The position numbers and the translations under genes are program-made. 35,819 nucleotides of DNA from Candidatus Latescibacterota bacterium (GTDB lineage Bacteria > Latescibacterota > UBA2968 > UBA8231): NCBI GenBank assembly GCA_016187725.1, contig JACPJE010000231.1, positions 1 through 35,819 on the forward strand, read 5' to 3'. This document shows positions 16,264 through 25,106 of the stretch, in pieces. The notes below the pieces were generated by a model, which did not search any database, was not told where the DNA came from, and was given only the letters and a program-made list of their open reading frames with translations. Position 1 is the first letter of the stretch; each line of letters starts with the position of its first letter.

Positions 16264-18939
16264 TCAGTCCACGGTCACGCCAATGGCCAGCTGGCGGCCG
16301 CCATTGCGCGAGCGGACCTGGATCAGCACCGAGCCCCGTTTGGGCGGGTCCGGCGGGTCCTCCTGCGGGGAGGGATCGGCGACGAAGATGGCATACTCGA
16401 TATTGCCGCCCAGCGCGTCGGGAATGGTCCGCTCGGCGTCTCCCGAAATGCGCGCCACGTCGCTGGTGACCTGGATGGTGCTGCCCCCCATGACGGGGTT
16501 GCCATCCAGGTCGCTGACCGAGAAGGAGATGATTTGGAACTGGCTGTCGGGGATGAAGAGCCGGCCGGCCTCCACGGTGTCGGCGCCGGCGCCGGTGAGC
16601 CGGATGGGCGCGGTGGAGCCGCTGAAGAGCACCAGGGTGCTCGCCTCGATCTCCAAGCCGGTCTCGTCCACGGTCTGGCCGGTGATGGTGGCCAGAAAAG
16701 CCGGCCCAGGCGGCATGGGCTCGGCGGTGAAGAGCCTCACCGCGGCCTGGCCATTCTCATCGGTCTGGGCCGCTCCCTGCACCCCTCCGCCATCGGTGCG
16801 GAAACGGATCGAGGTACCCGGCCTGACCGGGTTGGAATACTTGTCGAAGACATAGGCCGTGATGGTGCTCTCCAGGCCCAGGATGACCCGGCCTGCCAGG
16901 TTGAGCGGGCCGGCGGCCAAACTGAAGTGGGTCTGGTCGGGCAGGCCGCCGTGGATGGCGATGGGCACCGGGGTCGAGCGCACCGTGTCCCCGGAGGCCA
17001 GGGGCGCTTCGGCGATCAGGCGCAGGGTGCGCGCCCGGATGCCGCTGCTGACCGCCGCCTGCACCCGGCCGGCCACGGTGGTGGTGCGCTCCGGCCCCAC
17101 CCGCTCGTCCCCTCCCGGCGGGGCGTCGAAGCGGAAGAGGATCGGCTCGCCGTCGGCCACCGCGTTGCCCCGCGCGTCGCGCACCTCAAAGGTGACGATA
17201 GCCGTCTCGTTGCCGCCCGCACCCCGCACGCTGATGGCGGGCGGCTCCACCCCCACCACCGCGATGCTGGCCGGCGGCCCTTTGGCCAGGATCACCGCCA
17301 CCTGGGCGCTCAGGCCGCCGGCATAGGTGGCCCTCACCAGGGCCTTGCCCGCCTCGGTCCCGGCCACCAGGAGGACCTCGGCCAGCCCCTCGGCATCGGT
17401 CTCGACGCTCGCTGCCGACAGAGTCCCCAGGGTGGTGGAAAAGTGGACCTCTCCGTTGGCGATGGCCACCCCGTCGCTGCGCTCTACCTGCGCCCGGATG
17501 CGGGCCTGGGCATTGCCGTCGGCGGCAATGGTATCCGCCGAGGCCGAAAGCGAGAGCCTCACCCCCACCAGCCTCAGACTGGTCTGCGCCCTCAGGCGCC
17601 CGGCGCTGGCTTCGAGTTGCGCTGCCGACACCCCTGGGTTCACCGGGCTCTGGTACCGGGCGCGGGCCTGTCCGGTTTCGTCGCTCAGGCCGCTGGTTTC
17701 CACCGCCCCGGCGCTGGCGGAAAACTGCACCACCACTCCGCTCACCCCCCTGCCGGCGCTGTCCAGCACCGTGGCCACCACCTCGGTCTGGCTGGCCCCG
17801 TCCGCCACCAGCGCGCTGTCGGCCACCGCCACGGACAGGGCCGCCGGGGCGCCGCTGCTGGCTGAGGGGACCGCGCCGCTGACAAAGGAGGCCTGGGCAT
17901 CCCCATTGGGCGATTCCACCGCAATGGTCAGCCGCGGCACTTCCCCGGCCGGATCGGCCTGGAAACTGACCGAGAACAAGGTGGCCTCGGGTGACTGGGT
18001 GTCGGGCAGGGTGAGGTCGATCTGGCCGCTGGCCGTCCCCCCGGTGGCCTCCACCCTGATCCGCGTGCCCGCGGCCAGGGGATGGCCCTGGGCGTCTCCC
18101 ACAAAAAACAGGAAGGTCTGCGCCGCGCCCGGGGGCACTTCAAAGCGGGCCGGCTGGATCAGGCTGATCGAGGTGGGCCCGCTGAAGAGTATCTGCATTT
18201 GCGCCGTCAAAACGGCTCCCGCGGCACCCTGGGTCTCGGCCCTCACCACCACCCACCCATCCTCGGGCAGGGGCTGGGCCGTGGTCAGGGTCGCCATGGC
18301 CCGCCCCGCACTGTCGGTCCTGGCCACCTCCTCGATGCCCCCGCCACTGGTGCGGAACCGCACCAGGGTGCCTGGGGTGACCGGGTTCGAGGAGGCGTCA
18401 AAGACAAAGGCGGTGATCCTGTCAGCCAGACCGAAGCGCACCCCGCCGGGTAGGTTCAGCTTCTCGGCGGCCAGGCTGAAGTGGGCCGCATCCGGCAGGC
18501 GCAGCGGGCCGCCGCCCGCCTCGCCGGCCTCGCCCTCTGCCTTTGCCGTAAAGGTGGGCGGCAGTCCTGCCAGGCCCTGGACCGTGGCCCTCACCTGCTG
18601 GATTCCCGGCGCGGACCCCAGGGTCAGGCGGGTCTGGGCCCGGCCGTCGCGGCCGGTGGTGGCGGCGGTATCGGAGAGGACCCCGCCGCCATCGACCACG
18701 GCAAAGCGCACCCGCACCCCCGCCACCGGCCCGCCCTCCCCGTCCACGGCCTCGACCACCAGGGGCTGAGGCAGTTCCTCGCCCGGACTGCCGGTCTGGT
18801 TGTTGCCGGCGGCGATGCGCAAATCCTGAAACACTCCAGGGGCCGTAGGCGGAGCGGGACTGTCCTTCTCACAGCCCGCCGCGCCCAGCAGGAGCAGCGC
18901 TCCGGCCCATCCTGCCAGGAATCGTTTCCGCTTGCTCAT
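16264..18939 (-). CDS. Large Ig-like repeat lipoprotein (invasin/Big_1-type) in the pilus locus
   Basis: The 891-residue protein has a lipoprotein signal peptide with lipobox LGAAGC (Cys23). The rest is a string of bacterial Ig-like domains. Residues about 35-135 form a first Big_1-type domain. About 149-355 form a two-domain module beginning PDAAHFSLAAEKLNL. About 365-560 are Big_1/invasin domains with repeated 'ADG.....V.A.V.D..G..V....V.F' phrases. Residues 666-891 repeat the earlier module (PDQTHFSLAAGPLNL, then ITAYVFDKYSNPVRPGTSIR). The two modules are clearly homologous. It is probably anchored in a membrane and exposed in the periplasm or at the surface, and may be a pilus-associated adhesin or scaffold (inference from position). 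Confidence 0.82.
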   Translation of the reverse strand: MSKRKRFLAGWAGALLLLGAAGCEKDSPAPPTAPGVFQDLRIAAGNNQTGSPGEELPQPLVVEAVDGEGGPVAGVRVRFAVVDGGGVLSDTAATTGRDGRAQTRLTLGSAPGIQQVRATVQGLAGLPPTFTAKAEGEAGEAGGGPLRLPDAAHFSLAAEKLNLPGGVRFGLADRITAFVFDASSNPVTPGTLVRFRTSGGGIEEVARTDSAGRAMATLTTAQPLPEDGWVVVRAETQGAAGAVLTAQMQILFSGPTSISLIQPARFEVPPGAAQTFLFFVGDAQGHPLAAGTRIRVEATGGTASGQIDLTLPDTQSPEATLFSVSFQADPAGEVPRLTIAVESPNGDAQASFVSGAVPSASSGAPAALSVAVADSALVADGASQTEVVATVLDSAGRGVSGVVVQFSASAGAVETSGLSDETGQARARYQSPVNPGVSAAQLEASAGRLRAQTSLRLVGVRLSLSASADTIAADGNAQARIRAQVERSDGVAIANGEVHFSTTLGTLSAASVETDAEGLAEVLLVAGTEAGKALVRATYAGGLSAQVAVILAKGPPASIAVVGVEPPAISVRGAGGNETAIVTFEVRDARGNAVADGEPILFRFDAPPGGDERVGPERTTTVAGRVQAAVSSGIRARTLRLIAEAPLASGDTVRSTPVPIAIHGGLPDQTHFSLAAGPLNLAGRVILGLESTITAYVFDKYSNPVRPGTSIRFRTDGGGVQGAAQTDENGQAAVRLFTAEPMPPGPAFLATITGQTVDETGLEIEASTLVLFSGSTAPIRLTGAGADTVEAGRLFIPDSQFQIISFSVSDLDGNPVMGGSTIQVTSDVARISGDAERTIPDALGGNIEYAIFVADPSPQEDPPDPPKRGSVLIQVRSRNGGRQLAIGVTVD

Positions 18940-18940
18940 C

Positions 18941-19342
18941 TCAGGAGTTGACGCTCGAAATCAGCACCTTGACCAGGGCAGTGGCGTCGCGGAAGGAGGC
19001 GCGCACCTCGGCGATCCCCGGCTGCCTGGCAGTGAAGACTACGTTGTACACCAGCTCGGCGGTCTGCTCATCGGGCACCGAAACCAGCACCTCGGGCGTA
19101 TTGACCACCCCGTGCACCGAGGTGGTGATCACGATCACCGCCTGCAGGCCGCGCGCCAGATTGCTCTGGTCCACCCGTTTGAGCTTGAGGGTGAGCAGGG
19201 TCTGGTCGCCCACGTGGATGAGGCGGTCGGCCACCTCCACGCTGAGTTCAAAGTCGTCATGCGCGGTAGTGCCGGTGCTCTGGTCCACTGGCTCGCAGGC
19301 CAACAGGGAGCACAGCCCCAGGAGCAAAATAGCCGCTCTCAC
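18941..19342 (-). CDS. Small Ig-fold lipoprotein
   Basis: The 133-residue protein starts with a lipoprotein signal (MRAAILLLGLCSLLAC, lipobox cysteine Cys16). It continues as one predicted beta-sandwich (FELSVEVADRLIHVGDQTLL onward to GIAEVRASFRDATALVKVLI), like a single cohesin/Ig-type domain. The start is GTG at 19342, overlapping the PilT stop as GTGA. Its own TGA is one base from the ATG of the large Ig-repeat lipoprotein. It may be a periplasmic partner of the pilus machine or of the repeat lipoprotein. No family name was recognised. Confidence 0.7.
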   Translation of the reverse strand: MRAAILLLGLCSLLACEPVDQSTGTTAHDDFELSVEVADRLIHVGDQTLLTLKLKRVDQSNLARGLQAVIVITTSVHGVVNTPEVLVSVPDEQTAELVYNVVFTARQPGIAEVRASFRDATALVKVLISSVNS

Positions 19343-20544
19343 AGCAACTCCTCCATGCGGCGCTTGTTGTTGGCGAAGTTGACCGCCTCCTTGTCGGAGA
19401 TCTTGCGGGCCTCGACCAGGCGCTTGAGATCCTGCTCCATGGTGTTCATGCCCTGGGCATTGCCCTCGTGCATCATCTGGTAGATCTCACTGGTGTTGTT
19501 GTTCTTGATGGCCGAGCGCACCGATGAGTTCACCACCAGCACCTCCTTGGCCAGGGCCCGCTTGCCGTCCAGGCTGGGCACCAGTTTCTGGGAGATGATG
19601 CACTTGAGCACGTCCCCCAGGCGCTCCCGCACCCGGTTCTGCTCCTCGGGGGGGCACTCGCCCACGATGCGGTCGACGCTCTCCGAGGCCGAGGCCGTGT
19701 GCAGGGTGGAGAAGACCTTGTGGCCGCTGTCGGTGATCTCCAGGGCGGTGATGATGGTCTCGGGGTCGCGCATCTCGCCGATGACGATGATGTCCGGATC
19801 CTGCCTGAGGGCCTGCACCGCCCCCTCCTTGAAGGAGAGCACGTCGCGGCCCACCTCGCGGTGGCGCACGATGGAGCGCTGGGGCTGGTGGATGGTCTCG
19901 ATGGGGGAGCCGATGATCACGATGTGGCCGTTCACCAGTTGGTTGTTGGCGTCGATGATGCTGTCGAGGGTGGAACTCTTGCCCGAGCCGGTGATGCCGG
20001 TGACCAGGGTCAGTCCCTGCTTGTCATAGGTGAGGATCACCGCCTTCACCGCGTTGGGGTGGAGTTCGATGTTCTTGAAGGGGCGGATGACGTTGGCCAC
20101 GTAGCGCATGTTCAGGGCTAGATGGTCCAGATCGAAGTAGAGGTCCACCCTGAAGCGGTACGGTTTGCCCTCCCACTCGATGGCGTAGGAGAAATCCAGA
20201 TTGCGGTGGAGGTAGAGGTACTCCCGCTGCCTCTCCATCAGCAGGCTGTGGAAGAGCAGGTCGGTCTGGTCCTGGGTGAAGGGGCCGATGGCCTCGTCGG
20301 GTTTTTTCTCGCCGTAGATCCGGTACCACACCCGGCCCCCGCAGCCACTGCCGCCCAGGTCGATGTCCGAGGCGTTCTTGACGGCCATCTGCGCCAGGAG
20401 GCCGTTGATGGTATCCCGCAAGACTTGGCTCTCCTCGCGCGGCAGGCCTTCCACCAGTTGGGCCACGCACTGCTGGCGCTCCACCCCGCTCAGGTTCTGG
20501 GGGATCTGCGCGCTTACCTTGTTCAGGATCTCCTCAGCTTTCAT
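19339..20544 (-). CDS. pilT: Type IV pilus retraction ATPase (PilT/PilU-like) with altered Asp box
   Basis: The 401-residue ATPase has a PAS-like N-domain, then the RecA-like core: Walker A GITGSGKS (183-190), Walker B DIIVIGEMRDPETI (251-264, catalytic Glu257) and His-box FSTLHT (278-283). It ends with the PilT C-terminal helices. PilT hexamers power pilus retraction. The conserved Asp box, usually 'TIEDPIE', reads IIGSPIETI (210-218), so its Glu-Asp pair is Gly-Ser. This is unlike the intact TIEDPVEY of the PilB encoded nearby. A 40-residue N-terminal extension precedes the usual PilT start. It is followed by the small lipoprotein through a GTGA overlap. Confidence 0.9.
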   Translation of the reverse strand: MKAEEILNKVSAQIPQNLSGVERQQCVAQLVEGLPREESQVLRDTINGLLAQMAVKNASDIDLGGSGCGGRVWYRIYGEKKPDEAIGPFTQDQTDLLFHSLLMERQREYLYLHRNLDFSYAIEWEGKPYRFRVDLYFDLDHLALNMRYVANVIRPFKNIELHPNAVKAVILTYDKQGLTLVTGITGSGKSSTLDSIIDANNQLVNGHIVIIGSPIETIHQPQRSIVRHREVGRDVLSFKEGAVQALRQDPDIIVIGEMRDPETIITALEITDSGHKVFSTLHTASASESVDRIVGECPPEEQNRVRERLGDVLKCIISQKLVPSLDGKRALAKEVLVVNSSVRSAIKNNNTSEIYQMMHEGNAQGMNTMEQDLKRLVEARKISDKEAVNFANNKRRMEELL

Positions 20545-20556
20545 AACGCGACCTGA

Positions 20557-21114
20557 TCAGAGGTTCTTGGGCCGGATGCGCAGGGGCAGAAAAGCCTGCG
20601 CATAGCTCGTGTCGTAGGGTTCCGCGCTCTCGACCACCATGTCGACGCGAATCTGGCGTATATCCCCCACGGTCACGGGCAGGGCCATGGAGTCCCCCTC
20701 CGCGTCGAAGTAGCTCAGATTGAATCTGGTGATCCCCAGATCCAGCGCTTGGGGGGCCCCGCCATTGAGAACGCGGTAGAGGATGCGGTCCTCTGGGTTC
20801 TGGGTCGCCCCCGCCGCTGCCGTGCTGCTCAGATAGTAATGGAGCGTGTCCACCGCGCTGTCCCCGTCCAGATCCGCCCTGAACTCCAGCTGGGTCGAAT
20901 CGGCCAGCAGGATGGCCGACCCCGAGGCGCCGTACCCGGCCTTGGCCACGTCCTCCTCCACGATCTGGGCGATGGTCAGGGCGCCTTGCTGGGCGATATA
21001 GGTCAGGGAGGCCTCGAAGGAGTGCTCGCTCATGTCCGCGTTCAGGCGCAGCACGTTGAGGCCCAGCAGCGAGCCGAAGACAAACGATCCGATGAGGTCG
21101 ATCCAGACGCCCAT
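20557..21114 (-). CDS. PilW-like minor pilin
   Basis: The 185-residue protein begins MGVWIDLIGSFVFGSLLGLN and continues with helix-like sequence (EHSFEASLTYIAQQGALTIA) and a beta-rich C-terminal domain. The phrase QIVEEDVAKAGYG is typical of PilW-type minor pilins. If prepilin peptidase cuts after Gly2, the leader is only two residues and there is no Glu at mature position 5. It lies between a cNMP-fold protein (6 bases upstream) and pilT (12 bases downstream). It is assigned as a minor pilin that primes or tips the fibre, with moderate confidence. Confidence 0.65.
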   Translation of the reverse strand: MGVWIDLIGSFVFGSLLGLNVLRLNADMSEHSFEASLTYIAQQGALTIAQIVEEDVAKAGYGASGSAILLADSTQLEFRADLDGDSAVDTLHYYLSSTAAAGATQNPEDRILYRVLNGGAPQALDLGITRFNLSYFDAEGDSMALPVTVGDIRQIRVDMVVESAEPYDTSYAQAFLPLRIRPKNL

Positions 21115-21120
21115 AGATCC

Positions 21121-21561
21121 TCACCTGGCCGGCAGTTCCCGGCTGAGCTGGATCAAGCGCTCCTCGCAGCGCCTGATCAGGTTCATGTGGATGTGGAAGG
21201 CGTTGATATAAAATAGATGCGCCAGCCGCTCGGGCAAAGCCTCCAGATGGGCCAGCACTGCCGAGCGCATGAAGCGGCGCAACTCCACTTCGGTCTCAGC
21301 CACCAGCGAGGCGGTGCGCTCGTGCGGCTCCACCAGGGCCGTGATCCCCAGAACGCTGTCGGCGCCCACCTCGCTCACCTTGACGTCCCTGGCCCAGATG
21401 GAGAGCAACCCCTCCTCGATGAGCAGCATGTCGCTGCCCAGCTCGCCCTCCTTCAGCAGCAGGGCCCGGATCGGATGGCGCTCCTGCTTTCCCAACGCCA
21501 GAAAAGCCTGGCGCTCAGCCTCGGGGAAGCCCTTGAAGAGCAGTTCTCGGTCGCTGGCCAT
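21121..21561 (-). CDS. Stand-alone cyclic-nucleotide-binding-fold protein
   Basis: The 146-residue protein is a single CRP-like cNMP fold followed by a helix. It has no DNA-binding or effector domain. It opens MASDRELLFKGFPEAERQAF, close to the MASEIEILLRGFSDPERRAF opening of the regulator at 11773-12603, and the similarity continues through LALGK and the cassette (LGITALVEPHERTA versus IGTSAILAPQIERSA). As in that paralogue, the cassette Arg is kept but the usual Glu is missing. It sits between two pilin genes, so it may bind the pilus machine or sense a ligand; this is inference. Start ATG 21561 is five bases after the upstream stop. Confidence 0.75.
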   Translation of the reverse strand: MASDRELLFKGFPEAERQAFLALGKQERHPIRALLLKEGELGSDMLLIEEGLLSIWARDVKVSEVGADSVLGITALVEPHERTASLVAETEVELRRFMRSAVLAHLEALPERLAHLFYINAFHIHMNLIRRCEERLIQLSRELPAR

Positions 21562-21566
21562 GATCT

Positions 21567-21950
21567 TCACCGCTCTCCGACAATGGCGCTCAGGGTGATG
21601 GCCCCCGACAGGTACGGGCTGGCGGCGCTGACCCGCACCCGCTTGAGCGAGGTGGGGCCGGCCACCGCCTGATCGGGTGAGGCGGCCGTCACGTAATCCA
21701 CCTGGGTGGTGCAGGCATAGACGGCGAAAGACGTGGTTTCGGCCGCGGCCGAAACGCCGATGGCCACCGAATCGAACCCAGCGGCCAGTTCTTCCTCCAG
21801 CCGGCCCCTGCACAGGGCCAGGGCCACCATCCCGGCCTGGGCCTCGATGGCCACCTCGTCGCTTTGCAGCAGGGTGCTGTTGACCGACAGCGAGATGGTG
21901 GACAAGAGGATCATGCCCGCCACCACCAGCATCATCTGCCCGGTGTTCAT
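21567..21950 (-). CDS. Small pilin-like protein (MNTG leader)
   Basis: The 127-residue protein starts MNTGQMMLVVAGMILLSTIS, a short prefix ending in Gly4 and then a hydrophobic helix. A helix (SDEVAIEAQAGMVALALCRG) and a small beta domain with VYACTTQVDYV follow. This is the layout of a pilin with a four-residue leader, again without Glu5. It lies ten bases after pilB and five bases before the cNMP protein. From memory, proteins opening MNTGQ occur in pilus loci of FCB-type genomes, which supports but does not prove the call. Confidence 0.65.
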   Translation of the reverse strand: MNTGQMMLVVAGMILLSTISLSVNSTLLQSDEVAIEAQAGMVALALCRGRLEEELAAGFDSVAIGVSAAAETTSFAVYACTTQVDYVTAASPDQAVAGPTSLKRVRVSAASPYLSGAITLSAIVGER

Positions 21951-21960
21951 AGGATGGACC

Positions 21961-23733
21961 TCACTCGTCCGTGGTGGTCGCCGCCAGCACCTCGTCGAGG
22001 GTGGCCTGGCCCTCGGCGACCCGCCCCAGGCCCGACTGCCGCAGGGTCATCATCCCCTGCGAGATAGCCAGGCTGCGGATGGCTTCCTCGTCCACCGTGC
22101 CCCCCGAGGAGATGATGAGCTGGCGGATCTCCTTGGTGAAGAGCAGGGCCTCGTGGATGCCGGCCCTCCCCTTGTGCCCGGTGTTGTTGCAGGCCGGACA
22201 GCCCACCGGCTGGTGGATGCGGGCCTGGGCCAGTTGGGCCTCGTTCATGCCGGCCTGGAGGTATGCCTCGCCATCCACCTGGTCGGCCGGCTGCCTGCAC
22301 TCCTTGCACAGGGTGCGGATGAGCCGCTGGGCCACCACGATATTGATGGCATTGGCGATCAGAAAAGGCTCCACCCCCATCTTGTACAGGCGCGAGATGG
22401 CGCTGGGGGCATCGTTGGTGTGCAGGGTCGAGAAGGTCAAATGCCCGGTGTTGGCCAGCTTGATGGCAGTCTGGGCCGTCTCCAGGTCGCGCATCTCGCC
22501 CACCATGACGATGTCGGGATCGTGGCGCAGGATGGCCCGCACCGCGTCCTCGAAGCGCAGGCGCGGCCCGATCTTGATCTGCCTGGCCCCGCGCAGGATG
22601 TACTCCACCGGGTCCTCAATGGTCAGCACGCACACCGTGGGGTCGATCACCGAGTGGAGGGCGGCGTTGAGGGTGGTGCTCTTGCCAGAGCCGGTGGGCC
22701 CGGTGAGGATGACGATGCCCTGGGGCCTGGTGATGGCCGCCTGAAAGGCGTTGAGGGCCGCCGCCTGCAACCCCAGCTTGCCCAGGTCGGTGACCACCTT
22801 GCGGTCGTCGAGGATGCGGATGACCACGCTCTCGAAGCGGCGCTCGGGCTGGGCCCCGGCAATGGGCAGCACCGACACCCTGAAGCGGATCAGGAAGCCG
22901 TCGATCTGGCGCTGGATGAACCCGTCCTGGGCTTTCTCGCGCTCGAAGCGGTCCACCCCCCGGGAGCGGTCCTTGACCACGGCGACCACGGCCTCGGGCT
23001 TGGTCGCCTCCTGGGCGTACCACAACTGGAGGTTGCCGTCGACGCGAAAGTGGAACTCGGTGCGGTTGCCCTCCTGCGGGATGATGTGGATATCGCTGGC
23101 CCCCTGCCGCACCGCCTCCACCAGGCAGCCCTCCACCAGGTTGGTGAGCATGCTCTGGTTGATCTCGGCGTCCAGCGAGGCCTCGTCGAGATGTTCCTCG
23201 GCCATTTCTTCGGCGGCCGGCGCGTCCACGGACTTGAGGATGTCGAGGAATTCGTTCTTGGGCGGGAAGATCCGGTCGATCAGGCCCTCGATGACATCCA
23301 GCCGGCCGTAGTAGATCTCCGGGCGCCGGTACCCGAACTGGCCGGCGATGCCCATCACCTCCCTATCTGTTGGGTCGGGAGTCACCACCAGCAGGCGGTC
23401 CTGGGGTTTGTCCAGGGCCTTGAGGGGCAGCACCCGCTTGGCCAGGGCCTGCTCACGCACCGCATCTGGCAGGGCCTCCAGGGCCTTCTTGACGAACTCG
23501 CAGCCGGCCTCCTCAAAGCCCTCGGCCTGGAAATCGAATTCCTTGAAGGCATAGACCTTGGCCAGGCGGCTGAAGATGGCGTGGTGGTCCACCCCCAGGT
23601 CGCGCACCAGGATCTCGCCGAACTTGCGGCTGGGGTGCTGGTCCTGGATCTCGGCAGCCTTCCGCTCCGTCTCCGCGTCGATGACCCCCTCGCGGATGAG
23701 GATCTGCCCGATCCGGCTCTTGCTCTCTGCCAT
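21961..23733 (-). CDS. pilB: Type IV pilus extension ATPase
   Basis: The 590-residue protein is a GspE/PilB ATPase. An N-terminal MshEN-like domain (RIGQILIREGVIDAETERKA, KFGEILVRDLGV) is the type of domain that binds c-di-GMP in some relatives. The core has Walker A GPTGSGKST (345-353), Asp box TIEDPVEY (371-378), Walker B ending MVGEMRD (Glu413), His box FSTLHT, and a zinc knuckle with Cys476, Cys479, Cys512 and Cys515. It drives pilin polymerisation on the cytoplasmic side of the platform protein PilC, encoded 19 bases upstream. All catalytic motifs are intact. Confidence 0.95.
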   Translation of the reverse strand: MAESKSRIGQILIREGVIDAETERKAAEIQDQHPSRKFGEILVRDLGVDHHAIFSRLAKVYAFKEFDFQAEGFEEAGCEFVKKALEALPDAVREQALAKRVLPLKALDKPQDRLLVVTPDPTDREVMGIAGQFGYRRPEIYYGRLDVIEGLIDRIFPPKNEFLDILKSVDAPAAEEMAEEHLDEASLDAEINQSMLTNLVEGCLVEAVRQGASDIHIIPQEGNRTEFHFRVDGNLQLWYAQEATKPEAVVAVVKDRSRGVDRFEREKAQDGFIQRQIDGFLIRFRVSVLPIAGAQPERRFESVVIRILDDRKVVTDLGKLGLQAAALNAFQAAITRPQGIVILTGPTGSGKSTTLNAALHSVIDPTVCVLTIEDPVEYILRGARQIKIGPRLRFEDAVRAILRHDPDIVMVGEMRDLETAQTAIKLANTGHLTFSTLHTNDAPSAISRLYKMGVEPFLIANAINIVVAQRLIRTLCKECRQPADQVDGEAYLQAGMNEAQLAQARIHQPVGCPACNNTGHKGRAGIHEALLFTKEIRQLIISSGGTVDEEAIRSLAISQGMMTLRQSGLGRVAEGQATLDEVLAATTTDE

Positions 23734-23752
23734 CGCAGTCCCGGCCCGCTTC

Positions 23753-25090
23753 TCAGCCGGCGCCCTTGGGTCTGACCACCGCCGTCTCGGAAGACACCAG
23801 GGTCAGCGCCGTCATCACCACCATGATCAGCATCGAGATGATCACGTTGATCAGCTCGACGACATTTTTCATCTTGTAGGAAGTCTCGCGCTCATAGTAA
23901 TTGGCCAACTGCAGCGCGGTGTTGCGCAAGGCCCCCGATTCCTGGCCCGAGCGCAGCCGGGAGATGGCGGTGACGGTGAAGATCTCGGCCCGCTCCAAGG
24001 ACTCCACCAGGCCCCTGCCCTCCTTGAGCATCATCGGGATCACCACCTCCTTGACCTGGCGCTCGATGTAGGTGTTGCGGCAGGCCTCGGCCGCCACCCG
24101 GATGACCGGGATATTCTCTCCCGACCCCGAGTACAGGGCGTAGAACACCCGGGCGAAGATCTCGATACTGGTCTTGTGCAACAGCGAGCCGATCACCGGA
24201 ATCCTGATAATAAAGCGGTCGCGCAGATAGCGGCCCCGCGGGGTGCGGAAGAAGAGCCCCAGGGCCACAAAGGGGGCCAGACCGGCCGGCAGCAGCCAGG
24301 CGATATTGCCCCGCAGGAAATTGCTCAGATCGAGGGTGGCCTTGGTCATGGGGGGCAGGTCGATGCCGAATTTGAGGAACATCTGGGCCGTGGCGGGAAA
24401 GATATAGCCCACGTAATAGGCCACGGCCCCCAGGAGCACCGCCACGATCACGGCCGGCATGATCAGGGCGCTTTTCAGGCTCTTCTTGAATTCCTCGTCC
24501 CGCTCCAGAAATTTGGCCGTGCTCTCGTACACCTCGGCCATGTTGCCGCTGGTGGAGGCCACGCTGAGCATGTAGGCCGTGAAGCGCCCCAGCACGTCCG
24601 CGTGTCTGCCGAAGACCTCGCCCCCTTCCTTGCCGTCCTTGAGATCCTGCTGGATCTCGCGGATGGTCTTGGCCATGGTGGGGTTTTCGGTGTCATTGAC
24701 CATCAGGGTGAGGATCTCGTCGTAGGGCAGGCGCTCGCGCAAGAGATCGGCGCAGATGCGGGTGAAGAGCACGATGTCCTTGGCGGGCGGCTTGAACTTG
24801 AAATCCAGCAGCACCTTCTCCACCCGCAGCACCCGGTAGTTCAGCTTGCGCAGGCCGTTCTCCACCTCCTCCCTGGAGAAGGCCGCCTGCTCGCCGCGGA
24901 TGGGCTTCTCGTCCCCGCGCCGGGCCTTGTACCGGAAGGTGGACTTCTGCTCTAGGGCGGTGAGGCGGATATTCTGCCGCCGGCACAACTCCTCCACCCG
25001 CTCCTTGGCCTCCCTGTGATTCTTGGCGTTCAGCACGCCCTGGGCCAGCCGGCCGGAAATTCCTGTCCCCTGGTAGCGAAACTCGGGCAT
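23753..25090 (-). CDS. pilC: Type IV pilus inner-membrane platform protein
   Basis: The 445-residue protein is a GspF/PilC platform protein. It has an N-terminal soluble region (MPEFRYQGTGISGRLAQGVL onward), then two repeated cytoplasmic helical T2SSF domains. Three membrane helices are visible: SALIMPAVIVAVLLGAVAYY, NIAWLLPAGLAPFVALGLFF and the terminal VELINVIISMLIMVVMTALT. The phrases SVASTSGNMAEVYESTAKFL and LRSGQESGALRNTALQLANY are the family's repeated signature. ATG 25090 starts at the conserved 'F.Y.g' strand; an 18-codon upstream extension would cross the attenuator hairpin and is rejected. It is probably expressed by read-through from the pilin gene. Confidence 0.93.
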   Translation of the reverse strand: MPEFRYQGTGISGRLAQGVLNAKNHREAKERVEELCRRQNIRLTALEQKSTFRYKARRGDEKPIRGEQAAFSREEVENGLRKLNYRVLRVEKVLLDFKFKPPAKDIVLFTRICADLLRERLPYDEILTLMVNDTENPTMAKTIREIQQDLKDGKEGGEVFGRHADVLGRFTAYMLSVASTSGNMAEVYESTAKFLERDEEFKKSLKSALIMPAVIVAVLLGAVAYYVGYIFPATAQMFLKFGIDLPPMTKATLDLSNFLRGNIAWLLPAGLAPFVALGLFFRTPRGRYLRDRFIIRIPVIGSLLHKTSIEIFARVFYALYSGSGENIPVIRVAAEACRNTYIERQVKEVVIPMMLKEGRGLVESLERAEIFTVTAISRLRSGQESGALRNTALQLANYYERETSYKMKNVVELINVIISMLIMVVMTALTLVSSETAVVRPKGAG

Positions 25091-25106
25091 CGATGCCTGA
25101 AGAGCG

